Assembly (NCBI GenBank): GCA_903835655.1
Contig: CAILNT010000056.1
Coordinates: forward strand, 62,001-126,000
Source: an uncultured Pseudomonadota bacterium
Lineage (GTDB): Bacteria; Pseudomonadota; Gammaproteobacteria; Burkholderiales; Thiobacillaceae
Reading direction: 5' to 3'
Length of the DNA stretch: 64,000 nt
A program made the position numbers and the translations under genes. Numbering within the stretch: the first letter of the stretch is position 1; each line of letters starts with the position of its first letter. This document shows, piece by piece, positions 18,320-29,708 of this stretch. The notes under the pieces are model-generated. The model saw only the letters and a list, made by a program, of their open reading frames with translations. It did no database searches and was not told the origin of the DNA.

Positions 18320-19488
18320 CCCAAGCCTGGCTCCTGCCCGAATACGTCGAAGATATCCTGCCGCCCTATGCCCGTCAGGGGGAGGCACTGCGCCGACGCC
18401 TGCTCGATCTGTTCGATGTGCACGGCTATGACCTGGTCTGTCCGCCGCTGGTGGAATACCTCGATTCCCTGCTCACCGGTGCCGCGCGTGATCTCGATCT
18501 GAAAACCTTCAAGGTTGTGGACGGCTTGTCGGGTCGTTTGCTGGGGGTGCGCGCCGACATGACGCCGCAGGCCGCGCGCATCGACGCACATCTAATCGAT
18601 CACGCCGGGCCGACCCGCTTGTGTTACGCCGGCCCGGTGCTGCACACGCGACCCGCGGGCCTGGCCAGTCGTGAACCTTTCCAGATGGGGGCCGAATTGT
18701 TCGGCCATGGTGGCATCGAAGCCGATCTGGAAATCCAGGAACTCCTGCTCGCCGCCTTGGGTGTGGCGGGCGTGCCCGATGTGCGCCTGTCGTTGGGCCA
18801 TGCCGGCCTGTTCCGTGCACTGGCCGTGGGCGCGCGCCTGCCCGAAGTCCGCACCGCGGCGTTGTTTTCCGCCCTGCGCGGCAAGGATGTGGCCTCCGTC
18901 GAGGCCTTGAGCGCCGACCTGGATGCGCCCTGGCGCGAGGCCTTCCGTCATCTTCCCGGCCTCTATGGCGGAGCCGAGGCGCTGGTTCGCGCGCGCGCCG
19001 TCCTGCCCGACGAGCCGGCGATACGCCAGGCGCTGGATCAGCTGGATCGGATGTTCGCAGACGGCGTTGCCCAGGGCTTGGCGCATATTGCGGTCGATCT
19101 CTCCGATCTGCGCGGCGACGGTTATCACAACGGTGCCATGTTTGCCGCCTATGCCGGTGGCCAGGCCCGCGCGCTGGCACTGGGGGGACGCTACGACGGC
19201 GCCGGCAGCGTGTTTGGGCGGAGTCGTCCCGCTACCGGCTTCTCCCTGAATCTGCGTCAGATGCTCGACTGCCTGACCCTGCCTGCGACGCGTGGTGGCA
19301 TCCGCTCGCCGTGCGTGGAAGACCCGGTCTTGCGCGACAAAATCGCGGCACTGCGCGTGGCTGGCGAACGCGTCGTGGTTGAATTGCCGGGGCAGGAGGT
19401 GTACCGCCAGGAATCGGGCTGCGATCGGCAATTGCTGAAAACGGAACTTGGCTGGATCGTTACAGAAGAGGCGTTCTCGCCGCGATAG
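18316..19488 (+). CDS. hisZ: ATP phosphoribosyltransferase regulatory subunit
   Basis: HisZ, 390 aa, is a histidyl-tRNA-synthetase paralogue that has lost tRNA charging and instead activates the short form of HisG, the first enzyme of histidine synthesis. The core resembles the HisS catalytic domain (VRADMTPQAARIDAHLI, then LGGRYDGAGSVFGRSRPATGFS) but lacks the anticodon-binding domain. Its presence implies that the genome uses a short HisG, encoded elsewhere. The ATG overlaps the stop of the DUF2065 remnant. hisZ-purA after hflKC is the standard betaproteobacterial order. Confidence 0.95.
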   Translation: MTQAWLLPEYVEDILPPYARQGEALRRRLLDLFDVHGYDLVCPPLVEYLDSLLTGAARDLDLKTFKVVDGLSGRLLGVRADMTPQAARIDAHLIDHAGPTRLCYAGPVLHTRPAGLASREPFQMGAELFGHGGIEADLEIQELLLAALGVAGVPDVRLSLGHAGLFRALAVGARLPEVRTAALFSALRGKDVASVEALSADLDAPWREAFRHLPGLYGGAEALVRARAVLPDEPAIRQALDQLDRMFADGVAQGLAHIAVDLSDLRGDGYHNGAMFAAYAGGQARALALGGRYDGAGSVFGRSRPATGFSLNLRQMLDCLTLPATRGGIRSPCVEDPVLRDKIAALRVAGERVVVELPGQEVYRQESGCDRQLLKTELGWIVTEEAFSPR

Positions 19489-20802
<1,314 letters not shown>

Positions 20803-20809
20803 GTCCGCA

Positions 20810-20837
20810 GTCCTGCCCATGACCGGTTGGGCAGGAC
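20810..20837. repeat. Perfect hairpin downstream of purA
   Basis: GTCCTGCCCA (20810-20819) and TGGGCAGGAC (20828-20837) pair perfectly across an 8-base loop, just after the purA stop. There is no T-run after it, so it may be a weak terminator, an mRNA 3'-end stabiliser or a dispersed repeat. Confidence 0.6.
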
Positions 20838-20903
20838 CGGAGGCGTGGCTTTGCCGCCCTTCGACGTGAAATAATCCGCCCCTTACTTTTTTCGCTCCTT
20901 GCC

Positions 20904-22355
20904 ATGACCTCCCCGCGCACGCTCTACGACAAACTCTGGGACGCCCACGTTGTCCGCCAGGAAAACAACGGCACCGCGCTGATCTATATCGACCGTCATC
21001 TGGTCCACGAAGTGACCAGCCCGCAGGCCTTCGAGGGTCTGAAGCTGTCCGGCCGCAAACTGTGGCGGTCGAAGACGGTGCTCGCGACCCCCGACCATAA
21101 TGTACCTACGTGCGACCGCGCCGCGGGCATCGTCGATGCCGTCGCGCGTACTCAGGTCGAGACACTGGATGCCAACTGTGGCGAATATGGCCTCAACGAA
21201 TTCCGCATGGATGACAGCCGCCAGGGCATCGTCCACGTCATCGGCCCGGAGCAGGGTTTCACCCTGCCTGGTGCCACGCTGGTGTGCGGTGATTCCCATA
21301 CCAGTACCCATGGCGCCTTCGCGGCGCTCGCCTTCGGCATCGGCACTTCCGAAGTCGAACACGTGCTGGCGACGCAGTGCCTGTGGCAGCAGAAATCCAG
21401 GGCCATGCTGGTGAAGGTGGACGGCGAATTGCCGGAAGGCGTGACTGCCAAGGACATCGCCTTGGCGATCATCGGCAAAATCGGCACGGCCGGCGGCACC
21501 GGCTACGCGGTCGAGTTCGGCGGTTCCAGCATCCGATCGTTGTCCATGGAAGGCCGCATGACGCTTTGCAACATGGCCATCGAGGCGGGTGCGCGCGCCG
21601 GCATGGTGGCGGCCGACGAGAAAACCATCGCCTATGTGGCGGGTCGCCCGCAGGCGCCGCAAGGCGCGGACTGGGAACAGGCTGCGGCCTACTGGCGCAC
21701 CCTGCATTCCGACGCGGGCGCCGCCTTCGACAAGGTGCTCGAACTGGATGCCGTCACGCTGTCCCCGCAGGTGACTTGGGGCACCTCGCCCGAGATGGTG
21801 TTGTCCGTGGAAGGCCGGGTGCCGAATCCTGCGGATGCGCCGGATGCGGTGAAGCGGGCCGACTGGGAGCGCGCCCTGGTTTACATGGGCTTGAGCGCGG
21901 GCACGGCGATCGCGGAGATCGCCATCGACAAGGCCTTCATCGGTTCCTGCACCAATTCCCGCATCGAGGATTTGCGCGAGGCCGCCTGCGTGGCCCGATG
22001 GGCCGTGACCCATGGTCGCCGCGTCGCTGCGAACGTGAAGCTTGCCATGGTGGTACCCGGTTCCGGTCTGGTGAAGGCCGAGGCGGAAGCCGAAGGACTG
22101 GACCGCGATTTTCTCGCCGCCGGTTTCGAGTGGCGTGAGCCGGGTTGTTCCATGTGTCTGGCGATGAATGCCGACCGCCTGGAGCCGGGTGAGCGCTGCG
22201 CCTCCACCTCCAACCGCAACTTCGAGGGCCGTCAGGGCCCGGGTGGCCGCACGCATCTGGTGTCGCCGGCCATGGCCGCCGCCGCCGCCGTGTTCGGGCA
22301 TTTCGTCGATATACGAGACTTGAAACTGGATAACCAAGGTGGGGTGACGCGATGA
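20904..22355 (+). CDS. leuC: 3-isopropylmalate dehydratase large subunit
   Basis: LeuC of 483 aa, an aconitase-family enzyme that with LeuD isomerises 2- to 3-isopropylmalate in leucine synthesis. The 4Fe-4S ligands are the cysteine of [11 protein letters not shown] and the pair in GCSMCLAMN. Other landmarks are [19 protein letters not shown] and the C-terminal [19 protein letters not shown]. The gene overlaps the next small lipoprotein gene by four bases and starts 101 bases after purA. Confidence 0.98.
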   Translation: MTSPRTLYDKLWDAHVVRQENNGTALIYIDRHLVHEVTSPQAFEGLKLSGRKLWRSKTVLATPDHNVPTCDRAAGIVDAVARTQVETLDANCGEYGLNEFRMDDSRQGIVHVIGPEQGFTLPGATLVCGDSHTSTHGAFAALAFGIGTSEVEHVLATQCLWQQKSRAMLVKVDGELPEGVTAKDIALAIIGKIGTAGGTGYAVEFGGSSIRSLSMEGRMTLCNMAIEAGARAGMVAADEKTIAYVAGRPQAPQGADWEQAAAYWRTLHSDAGAAFDKVLELDAVTLSPQVTWGTSPEMVLSVEGRVPNPADAPDAVKRADWERALVYMGLSAGTAIAEIAIDKAFIGSCTNSRIEDLREAACVARWAVTHGRRVAANVKLAMVVPGSGLVKAEAEAEGLDRDFLAAGFEWREPGCSMCLAMNADRLEPGERCASTSNRNFEGRQGPGGRTHLVSPAMAAAAAVFGHFVDIRDLKLDNQGGVTR

Positions 22356-22516
22356 CAACACCGCAAAAATGGATGTTGTTCGGTGTGGTGAAATTGGCGC
22401 TGTTGGCGGTGGCCGTGGGTGTGGTGTTCAGCATCTATGGCTGCAATACCGTGCGTGGCGTGGGCCAGGACATCGAAAAGGCGGGCGAGGCCATACAGAA
22501 GGCGGGCAACAAATGA
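22352..22516 (+). CDS. Entericidin-family small lipoprotein
   Basis: A 54-aa protein, too short for routine gene calling but flanked by ATGA overlaps on both sides (leuC stop at its start, leuD start at its stop). A hydrophobic N-terminal segment ends in a lipobox-like IYGC, followed by [20 protein letters not shown], the hallmark C-terminus of entericidin A/B lipoproteins. Tyrosine at position -2 of the lipobox is unusual. Entericidins form a toxin/antidote-type lipoprotein pair in enterics, but single copies between leuC and leuD are frequent in betaproteobacteria and their role is unclear. Translation is probably coupled to the leucine genes. Confidence 0.85.
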   Translation: MTTPQKWMLFGVVKLALLAVAVGVVFSIYGCNTVRGVGQDIEKAGEAIQKAGNK

Positions 22517-23151
22517 AACCGTTTACTTCCTTCCGTGGCCTGGTCGCGCCGCTCGATCGCGCCAATGTCGACACCGATGCGATCATCCCGAAACAATTCC
22601 TGAAGTCGATCAAGCGTTCCGGCTTCGGCCCCAATGCCTTCGACGAATGGCGCTATCTGGACCGGGGCGAACCGGGCATGGAGTGCACGCTGCGCCCGGT
22701 CAACCCGGACTTCGTCCTCAACCAGGCCCGTTACCAGGGAGCTTCCGTTTTGCTCGCTCGCGAAAACTTCGGCTGCGGTTCCAGCCGCGAACACGCACCC
22801 TGGGCGCTGGAAGACTATGGTTTCCGCGCCATCCTCGCGCCGTCTTTCGCCGACATCTTCTTCAATAACTGCTTCAAGAACGGCCTCCTGCCCATCGTCC
22901 TGGGCAGTGACGTGATCGACCGCCTGTTCCAGGAAACCTGGGCTTGCGCGGGCTATCGTCTGGACATCGATCTCGCCGCGCAGACCGTGACCACGCCCTC
23001 GGGCGAGGTGATTCCCTTCGAAGTCGATGGCGAACGCAAACATCGCCTGCAAAACGGCCTCGACGACATCGCCCTGACCTTGCAGTACACGGACGAAATC
23101 AATGCCTATGAGGCGCGCCGCAAGGTTGAAGCATCCTGGCTATTCGCCTGA
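22513..23151 (+). CDS. leuD: 3-isopropylmalate dehydratase small subunit
   Basis: LeuD, 212 aa, the swivel-domain partner of LeuC. Typical blocks are [35 protein letters not shown] and [18 protein letters not shown] start it at ATG 22513, which overlaps the entericidin stop and gives the family N-terminus ([14 protein letters not shown]); a longer upstream frame is only the shadow of the lipoprotein gene. A Uma2-type gene, not leuB, follows. Confidence 0.97.
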   Translation: MKPFTSFRGLVAPLDRANVDTDAIIPKQFLKSIKRSGFGPNAFDEWRYLDRGEPGMECTLRPVNPDFVLNQARYQGASVLLARENFGCGSSREHAPWALEDYGFRAILAPSFADIFFNNCFKNGLLPIVLGSDVIDRLFQETWACAGYRLDIDLAAQTVTTPSGEVIPFEVDGERKHRLQNGLDDIALTLQYTDEINAYEARRKVEASWLFA

Positions 23152-23161
23152 GGAGACAATC

Positions 23162-23623
23162 GTGCACTGGTCTGAAATCATCGATGATCCTGCTTTGCAA
23201 GACTTGCCCTACAAAATTGAGCTCAACAAGTGGGGGGTGATAGAGATGAGTCCGGCATCGAACTGGCATGCGATTACACAAGGCAAGTTGATCAGTGTGC
23301 TGCGACAGTATTTTCAGTTTGGTCTGCTCTTGGTGGAGTGCTCGGTGCAGACGAGTGACGGCGTGCGTGTGCCCGATGTGGCCTGGTGTTCGGACGAATT
23401 CATCCAGTCCCATGGTGAAGCGACCCCGTTCCCGAAGGCCCCCGAGCTTTGCATCGAACTGGTGTCCCCCGCCAACAGCCGCCACGAAATGGAACGCAAG
23501 ATCGGCCTGTTTCTCGAAGCCGGCGCTCTGGAAGTCTGGCTGCTAAGCCGCGTAGGGTTTGAATATTACGGTCCACAGGGTCGCCGCGAACACTCTGCTT
23601 TTGGCATCGAGCCCCAACTTTAA
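23162..23623 (+). CDS. Uma2-family putative restriction endonuclease
   Basis: This 153-aa protein belongs to the Uma2 (DUF820) group of PD-(D/E)xK-like proteins. The predicted core is visible: the GVIEMSPASNWH start of the fold, an acidic strand VPDVAW, ELCIELVSPAN and the ExK-type ERKIGLFLEAGALEVWLL. It begins at a GTG six bases after AGGAGA. It sits between leuD and leuB, where no such gene belongs, and its first half is visibly richer in A/T than its neighbours, suggesting acquisition. Uma2 proteins are abundant in cyanobacteria and scattered elsewhere; their biological targets are poorly known. It is slightly shorter than the usual 180-200 aa. Confidence 0.8.
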   Translation: MHWSEIIDDPALQDLPYKIELNKWGVIEMSPASNWHAITQGKLISVLRQYFQFGLLLVECSVQTSDGVRVPDVAWCSDEFIQSHGEATPFPKAPELCIELVSPANSRHEMERKIGLFLEAGALEVWLLSRVGFEYYGPQGRREHSAFGIEPQL

Positions 23624-23641
23624 CAACTCAAGGAAACCAAA

Positions 23642-24718
23642 GTGAAACTTGCAGTCTTGCCGGGTGACGGCATAGGTACGGAAATCGTCGCGCAAGCGGT
23701 CAAGGTTCTCGCCGTTCTCAAGAGCGAAGGCGCCAGCATTGAGATGGAGTACGGCAACATCGGCGGTGCCGGTTACGACGCCGAGGGTGATCCGCTGCCG
23801 GAATCGAGCCTGAAGCTGGCCCAGGCGGCCGATGCCGTGTTGCTGGGCGCGGTTGGTGGCCCGCAGTACGACCAGCTGGATCGCCCGCTGCGCCCTGAGC
23901 GGGGTCTGCTGCGCATCCGCAAGGAACTCAATCTGTTCGCCAACCTGCGCCCGGCCTTGTTGTATCCGGAACTGGCGGGGGCGTCCTCGCTGAAGCCGGA
24001 AGTCGTGTCCGGTCTCGACATCATGATCGTGCGCGAACTCACCGGCGACGTGTATTTCGGCCAGCCGCGCGGCGTCGAAGTGCGCGTCGGACCCAACGGC
24101 CAAAGCGAGCGGGTCGGCTTCAACACCATGATCTATTCGGAATCCGAGGTGCGCCGGGTGGCGCATGTCGCCTTCGCCATCGCCATGAAACGTGGCAAGA
24201 AACTCTGCTCGGTGGAAAAAGCCAACGTGCTGGAGTGTTCCGAGTTGTGGAAGGAAGTGGTGGCCGAGGTGGCGCAGGACTACCCGGAGGTGGAACTGTC
24301 CACCTTGTACGTGGATAACGCCGCCATGCAGCTGGTGAGGAATCCCAAGCAGTTCGACGTGATCGTTACCGGCAATCTCTTCGGCGACATCCTCTCCGAC
24401 CAGGCTTCGATGCTCTCCGGCTCCATCGGCATGCTGCCCTCGGCCTCGCTGGACGCGAACAACAAGGGCATGTATGAACCCATCCATGGTTCCGCCCCGG
24501 ACATCGCCGGTCGCGACATCGCCAATCCCCTGGCGACGATCCTGTCGGTGGCGATGATGTACCGCTATACGTTTGCGGATGCCGCCACCGCGGACCGGAT
24601 CGAGAACGCGGTGAAGAAAGTCATCGCCCAGGGCTATCGCACCGGCGATATCTGGACCGAGGGTGGCAACAAGGTGTCGTGTTCGGCGATGGGCGATGCG
24701 GTCGTGGCCGCGATGTAA
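23642..24718 (+). CDS. leuB: 3-isopropylmalate dehydrogenase
   Basis: LeuB, 358 aa, oxidatively decarboxylates 3-isopropylmalate with NAD+. It has the isocitrate/isopropylmalate dehydrogenase pattern: [49 protein letters not shown] and the [20 protein letters not shown] signature, then the adenine-binding [15 protein letters not shown]. The start codon is GTG or the equivalent at 23642, after AAGGAAACC. It completes the leuCDB set; leuA is not in the window. Confidence 0.98.
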   Translation: MKLAVLPGDGIGTEIVAQAVKVLAVLKSEGASIEMEYGNIGGAGYDAEGDPLPESSLKLAQAADAVLLGAVGGPQYDQLDRPLRPERGLLRIRKELNLFANLRPALLYPELAGASSLKPEVVSGLDIMIVRELTGDVYFGQPRGVEVRVGPNGQSERVGFNTMIYSESEVRRVAHVAFAIAMKRGKKLCSVEKANVLECSELWKEVVAEVAQDYPEVELSTLYVDNAAMQLVRNPKQFDVIVTGNLFGDILSDQASMLSGSIGMLPSASLDANNKGMYEPIHGSAPDIAGRDIANPLATILSVAMMYRYTFADAATADRIENAVKKVIAQGYRTGDIWTEGGNKVSCSAMGDAVVAAM

Positions 24719-24745
24719 TGCATTTTTTGATTTGAGGCGGATGAA

Positions 24746-25858
24746 ATGAAGCGAGTAGGTCTGATCGGTTGGCGCGGTATGGTGGGCTCGGTGCTCATGG
24801 CTCGCATGTTGGAAGAACACGATTTCGACGGGATCGAAGCGGTGTTCTTCACTACTTCCAACGTCGGCGGCAAGGGGCCCGCCATAGGCCGCGAGGTGCC
24901 GCCGCTCAAGGACGCCATGTCCGTCGACGACCTCAAGGCCATGGATGTGATCCTCACCGCCCAGGGCGGTGACTATACGAAAGAGGTGTACCCGAAGCTG
25001 CGCGCGGCCGGCTGGAACGGCTACTGGATCGACGCCGCTTCGGCCCTGCGCATGAAGGATGACGCCATCATCATCCTCGACCCGGTGAACAAGGTTGTCA
25101 TCCAGAATGGCATCGCCCAGGGCGTGAAGACCTATGTCGGCGGCAACTGCACGGTGTCGCTGATGCTCATGGCCATAGGCGGGCTGTTCGATGCCGGCCT
25201 GATCGAGTGGATTTCGCCCATGACCTATCAGGCCGCCTCCGGGGCGGGGGCGCGCAACATGCGCGAGCTGATCCGGCAGATGGGCGCGGTGCATTCCGAA
25301 GTGGCCGACCTGGTGGCCGACCCGGCCTCCGCCATCCTGGAAATTGACCGCAAGGTGGCGGACTTCATCCGTTCCGAGCGCTATCCGCTGGACGCCTGGC
25401 CGGTCCCCCTGGCCGGTAACCTGATACCCTGGATCGATGTGGCCCTGGCCTCCGGCCAGTCCAAGGAAGAGTGGAAGGCGCAGGTGGAAGCCAACAAGAT
25501 CCTCGGTCGCTCTGACAAACCGATCCCCATCGACGGACTCTGCGTGCGGGTGGGTGCCATGCGTTGCCATTCCCAGGCGCTCACCATAAAGATGACCCGC
25601 GACGTGCCTCTGGACGAGATTCACGGTCTCATCGCCGCGCACAATCCGTGGGTGAAGGTCGTGCCGAATGAGCGCGAGATCAGCATGCGCGAGCTCACGC
25701 CCGCCGCCGTCACCGGCACGTTGACCGTGCCGGTGGGCCGCATGCGCAAGCTCAACATGGGGCCGGAATATCTGACCGCCTTTACCGTCGGCGACCAGTT
25801 GCTCTGGGGCGCTGCCGAACCGCTGCGCCGGATGCTGCGCATCCTGCTGGAAGCATGA
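24746..25858 (+). CDS. asd: Aspartate-semialdehyde dehydrogenase
   Basis: Asd of 370 aa in the Gram-negative subgroup. The NADP-binding start is [15 protein letters not shown]; the nucleophile is Cys135 in GGNCTVSLM; the substrate-binding segment [12 protein letters not shown] and [13 protein letters not shown] follow. It makes aspartate semialdehyde for lysine/diaminopimelate, threonine and methionine, so it also feeds the metZ step encoded downstream. An ATGA overlap joins it to the asd-like gene that follows. Confidence 0.98.
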   Translation: MKRVGLIGWRGMVGSVLMARMLEEHDFDGIEAVFFTTSNVGGKGPAIGREVPPLKDAMSVDDLKAMDVILTAQGGDYTKEVYPKLRAAGWNGYWIDAASALRMKDDAIIILDPVNKVVIQNGIAQGVKTYVGGNCTVSLMLMAIGGLFDAGLIEWISPMTYQAASGAGARNMRELIRQMGAVHSEVADLVADPASAILEIDRKVADFIRSERYPLDAWPVPLAGNLIPWIDVALASGQSKEEWKAQVEANKILGRSDKPIPIDGLCVRVGAMRCHSQALTIKMTRDVPLDEIHGLIAAHNPWVKVVPNEREISMRELTPAAVTGTLTVPVGRMRKLNMGPEYLTAFTVGDQLLWGAAEPLRRMLRILLEA

Positions 25859-26775
25859 AGGTGAACTCACAGTTCGATCTGGCGGTCTTGGGTGCGGATG
25901 ATCCTCTCGGTGAAGCCGTCCTGCGCCTGCTGGAAGAGCGCGAACTCGCGATCGGCCGGCTGTATCCGCTGACCTTGAACGAGGTCGAAACCACGGTGGG
26001 CTTTGCCGGCAAGGATTGGCCCTGTCTGACGGAGCATGAATTCGACTTCAGCCTGGCGCAGGCCCTGGTCGTGGCGACACGTGCCGGCGCCGCGCGCAGC
26101 CTGGCAGCCCAGGCACTCGCGGCGCGCTCGACCCTGCCGGTGGTGGCGGTCGAGGGCATCGAGCCGGCACCCGCCGTGGTCGTGGCAAGGGTGCTCCGGG
26201 TGGTCGATGCCCTGTCGGGTGTGCACAGCGCGGAAGCCTTCGCGGCCCTACCCGTGGCGATGGCCGGCAAGGCCGGCATCGATGAGCTGTCCAGCCAGAC
26301 GCGCGGCTTGTTCAATCTGGAGAGTCCCGATCCCGAAGTGTTCCCGCAGCAGGTCGCCTTCAATCTTTCACCCTTGCCGGATGCGGAGTATGACGCCGTG
26401 CTGGGTGCGGCCGCGCAGCGCCTGCTGGGAAAGCCGCTACAGGTCGGTTTCAGCAGCATCCAGGCGCCGCTGTTTTTCGGCGCGGCGGTGATGCTGCATG
26501 TGCGTACCGCGCAAGTCGTGGAGCTGGGCGCGTTGCGCCAAGCCCTGACGCGGGCTCAGGGCATCACCCTGATGGAAACCGGGTTGCCAGGCGCCATGCC
26601 TACGCCGGCGACCGATGCTGCGGAAAGCGATGATGTCTTCGTCGGCCGCATCCAGGCGGCGGATAAACATCTCCGCTTCTGGCTCGTGTTCGATCCCATG
26701 CGCCTGGAGGCGCTACAGATCGTGGCGGCCGTGGAAAATTGGATTGATAAGCCGGCAAATTCGATGCTAACGTGA
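25855..26775 (+). CDS. usg: Asd-like protein (Usg family), probably non-catalytic
   Basis: A 306-aa paralogue of aspartate-semialdehyde dehydrogenase. It keeps the Rossmann-like start ([20 protein letters not shown]) and the dimerisation domain, but where Asd has its GNC nucleophile motif this protein reads [11 protein letters not shown], and its only cysteine (WPCLTE) is elsewhere. It is therefore unlikely to be an active dehydrogenase. The Usg family occurs next to asd and fimV/truA in many gamma- and betaproteobacteria, and its function is unknown. It overlaps asd by four bases. Confidence 0.85.
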   Translation: MKVNSQFDLAVLGADDPLGEAVLRLLEERELAIGRLYPLTLNEVETTVGFAGKDWPCLTEHEFDFSLAQALVVATRAGAARSLAAQALAARSTLPVVAVEGIEPAPAVVVARVLRVVDALSGVHSAEAFAALPVAMAGKAGIDELSSQTRGLFNLESPDPEVFPQQVAFNLSPLPDAEYDAVLGAAAQRLLGKPLQVGFSSIQAPLFFGAAVMLHVRTAQVVELGALRQALTRAQGITLMETGLPGAMPTPATDAAESDDVFVGRIQAADKHLRFWLVFDPMRLEALQIVAAVENWIDKPANSMLT

Positions 26776-26882
26776 GTCCTCCCAAATAAGTGCGCCCAAG
26801 CCCATGAGATTCCTCATGAATTTGCACAGACTGCCGGCGCGTGCCATTACGGCATAATGGGTTAGAGGACAGGGGCGGAGAA

Positions 26883-29702
26883 ATGCATAAAACCATGAAA
26901 ACCAGCGCATTGTTGTGGGTCTTGCTGCTTTCTGTTGGGGGGGCCGAAGCCGCTGGATTGGGTAAGCTCAGCGTCCAGTCCGCCTTGGGCCAGCCGCTTC
27001 GGGCGGAAATCGAATTGCTTTCCCTCAACAAGGACGAGCTCGCCGGGGTGAGCGTGCGTCTGGCGGGAGCCGAGGCCTTCAGGCAGGCGCGCATAGACAG
27101 GATCGCGGCCCTGACGGGTTTGCGCTTCAGCGTCGAGCAACACGCCAACGGGCAACCGGTCATCCGGATCAGTTCCAGTGTGCCGATCGCCGATCCGTTC
27201 CTGGATATGTTGATCGAGGTCGGCTGGAACTCCGGACGCCTGCTGCGCGAATACACCATCCTGCTGGACCCGCCCAGCGAAGCCAAGCCGGCCCCGGTCG
27301 TGGTGGCGCCGCCGCTGGTCGCCGAGCCGGTCGCGCCGGAACGCAGGGAAGTGGTGGAAAACCCCAGGGTCCGGGCGCCGGAGCCCGCTTCAGCGAACCC
27401 GCCCGGGCGTTACGGCCCGGTGAAATATGGCGAGACCCTGCGCGGGATCGCCGATAAGGTGACGCCGGAAGGTGTCACTCCGGAACAGATGATGGTCGGC
27501 CTCTACCAGGGCAACCGGGATGCGTTTTTCGCGGCGAACATGAATCGCTTGAAGCGCGGCCAGGTACTCGATGTGCCGACGGCCGAGGGCGTACATCTGC
27601 AAGTCTCGCCCGCACAGGCGAGCCGTATCGTCCAGAGCCAGAGCGCGCAGTGGCACGCCTACCGCAGGAAAATTGCCGAAATGGCGACGGAAACGCCTGC
27701 CGCCAAGGCGCCCGCCAGCGGCAAGCTCGCACCCTCCGGTGAGGAGCAGGAAGTGCCTGCTTCCCCGGTCTCCAGGGATGTGCTCAAGCTGTCCAAGGGG
27801 GAGCCCGGCAGCGGCCGCGCCAATGCCAGAACCCAGGAAAAGCTGCAAGCGCTGGAAGAAGAGGTCGCCGCCAAGGGCCGGGCGCTACAGGAGGCACAGG
27901 ATAGGGTGGGTCAGCTCGAACGCACCGTGCGCGACATGCAGAAGTTGCTCGAGCTGAGGGCACAGGAGGCCGCCAAGGCTCCGCCGGCGGTGAAGCCGGC
28001 CGTGCCCGTGCCGCAGCCGGCCGTGCCGCAGCCGGCCCCCGTGGCGAAACCGGTGGCTGCACCTGCCGCAGCGCCCGTAATCAAGGCGAAGCCCGCGCCA
28101 GTCGTATTGCCGACGCCGGTGCCGGCACCGAGTTCGAGCTGGGTGTCCACCTTCCTCGCCAGTCCGCTTTATGTCGGTGGCATCGCCGCGGCCCTCCTGC
28201 TGTCCGTATTGTTGTGGATGATGATGGTGGGCAGCCGTCGCCGTCATGGACTCAACAAGTTCGAAGACAGCATCATGACGGGCGGCGAGTTCAAGAACAA
28301 CGCCGTGTTCAACGCCGCTGCACCCTCACCCGCCGGCGCCAGCACCGAAGGCAGCATGTTGCTGACCGACTTCAGCCGCCTGGGGCTGGGCGCGATCGAC
28401 ACCCATGAGGTTGACCCCATCGCCGAAGCCGAGGTCTACATGGCCTATGGTCGGGATGCCCAGGCCGAAGAGATCCTGCGGGAGGCACTGGGCAAGGATC
28501 CCGGTCGCCACGAAATCGCCTTGAAGCTCCTGGAAATCTATGCCGCCCGCAAGGATGTCGTAACCTTCGAGACCGTGGCCAGCGAGTTGTATGCCGGCCT
28601 GGGTGGGCAGGGAACACCCGTCTGGCAGCGTGCGGCCGAGATGGGGCGCAGCATCGACGCCTCGAATCCGCTCTATCGGGCCAACGAGATTCCCGACGCC
28701 GTCAAGGCGAACGCCCGCCCCGCCGCCGCACCCCAGGAAGCGTTCTCGCCCGATGTGGTGGATGACTGGGATGCCATGGCGCTGACTCCCGAGCAGGGCG
28801 ATGATTTCGAGATCACGGATGCAGCTTCCCCCGCGCTCGGGTCTGAGCCCACGGAACTCATTTCTGTCGCGCCCTCTCCGGAAGAAGCCGCTTTCACCGC
28901 GTCCCTTCCGGCGCAAGAATTCGCCCTGGAGTTCGAGCCAGCCGAGGCATTGGCATCGCTGCCCGCCGATCTCGTACCCTTGCCCGAGGCGCCGGGATGG
29001 GAGAGTTCCCCGGGTTCGACGCACGGGGAAGTCGTCGTGGAGCCCGAGGCTGCGCCGGTAGTCGAAACCGAGTCGGCGGCTCCCGCCTGGCAGGAGCCGG
29101 TCGAGGAGCTGGAATTCGAGGCCACGCCGGTATTCGATGAGGCAAGTGAGTCCACCCCGGCGCGCGCGGCCGCCCCGATGCTCGACCTCTCCGGAATCGA
29201 CCTCGAATTCGATATGGTCGAGCCGGAATCCCTGGATGAGGAACTCGATCTTCCCGCCCCGGAAATCAAGTTGCCCAGGGTCGAGACGCCCACCAAGGCC
29301 CTGCCGGAACCGGATGAGGAGGAATTCATCCCCGATGTGCTGGAGGAATTCAAGCCTCTCGCCAAGACCGAAGCCGCCGCGCCCGAAATTCCGGAAGCCG
29401 CGGCGCCCGCCGAGGTACTGCCGGAACTGGAGGAGGAGGAATTCATCCCCGATTTGCTGGAGGAATTCAAGCCCCTGGCCGAGGTCGTAGCGGCTGCGGC
29501 CGAAATTCCGGATGCCGTGCCGGAGGCTGCGCCGCTCGACCCGGAGTTGTGGGAAGAGGTGAACACCAAGCTCGATCTCGCGCGCGCCTATCTGGAGATG
29601 GGCGACCAGGAGGGCGCGCGGGAAATCCTGGAAGAGGTGCTGGGCGAGGGGGACGTGAAGCAGAAGGCCGATGCCGACAAGTTGCTGGCCGAGGCGGGAT
29701 AA
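26883..29702 (+). CDS. fimV: FimV-like peptidoglycan-binding polarity protein
   Basis: A 939-aa FimV/HubP homologue. A signal peptide ends near GGAEAAG and is followed by the conserved FimV N-terminal domain (LGKLSVQSALGQPLRAEIEL), a LysM domain at about 176-235, a coiled coil (about 318-362), a transmembrane helix at about 426-450, a very acidic low-complexity cytoplasmic region and the C-terminal FimV/TPR motif (NTKLDLARAYLEMGDQEGAR). FimV organises the cell pole and supports type IV pilus assembly, fitting pilW upstream. The ATG at 26883 follows GGAGAA; an ATG four codons later is possible. The acidic region contains a 39-residue tandem duplication. Confidence 0.93.
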   Translation: MHKTMKTSALLWVLLLSVGGAEAAGLGKLSVQSALGQPLRAEIELLSLNKDELAGVSVRLAGAEAFRQARIDRIAALTGLRFSVEQHANGQPVIRISSSVPIADPFLDMLIEVGWNSGRLLREYTILLDPPSEAKPAPVVVAPPLVAEPVAPERREVVENPRVRAPEPASANPPGRYGPVKYGETLRGIADKVTPEGVTPEQMMVGLYQGNRDAFFAANMNRLKRGQVLDVPTAEGVHLQVSPAQASRIVQSQSAQWHAYRRKIAEMATETPAAKAPASGKLAPSGEEQEVPASPVSRDVLKLSKGEPGSGRANARTQEKLQALEEEVAAKGRALQEAQDRVGQLERTVRDMQKLLELRAQEAAKAPPAVKPAVPVPQPAVPQPAPVAKPVAAPAAAPVIKAKPAPVVLPTPVPAPSSSWVSTFLASPLYVGGIAAALLLSVLLWMMMVGSRRRHGLNKFEDSIMTGGEFKNNAVFNAAAPSPAGASTEGSMLLTDFSRLGLGAIDTHEVDPIAEAEVYMAYGRDAQAEEILREALGKDPGRHEIALKLLEIYAARKDVVTFETVASELYAGLGGQGTPVWQRAAEMGRSIDASNPLYRANEIPDAVKANARPAAAPQEAFSPDVVDDWDAMALTPEQGDDFEITDAASPALGSEPTELISVAPSPEEAAFTASLPAQEFALEFEPAEALASLPADLVPLPEAPGWESSPGSTHGEVVVEPEAAPVVETESAAPAWQEPVEELEFEATPVFDEASESTPARAAAPMLDLSGIDLEFDMVEPESLDEELDLPAPEIKLPRVETPTKALPEPDEEEFIPDVLEEFKPLAKTEAAAPEIPEAAAPAEVLPELEEEEFIPDLLEEFKPLAEVVAAAAEIPDAVPEAAPLDPELWEEVNTKLDLARAYLEMGDQEGAREILEEVLGEGDVKQKADADKLLAEAG
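29301..29534 (+). repeat. Tandem 117-bp duplication in fimV
   Basis: Two adjacent 39-codon units (29301-29417 and 29418-29534) each start with LPE, run through EEEFIPD and LLEEFKPLA (VLEEFKPLA in the first) and end in an Ala/Pro stretch. The first part of each unit is nearly identical in DNA, indicating a fairly recent duplication in the acidic cytoplasmic region. Confidence 0.88.
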
Positions 29703-29708
29703 GAAATT

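Noticed and set aside
23543-25870. A 775-codon open frame on the minus strand across leuB and asd
   Set aside because: Same reason: antisense to conserved genes, His/Gly/Arg-rich composition typical of shadow frames.
25855-26775. Calling the asd-like gene a second functional aspartate-semialdehyde dehydrogenase
   Set aside because: The nucleophilic cysteine motif of the adjacent asd is absent at the corresponding place, and the gene position matches the Usg family.
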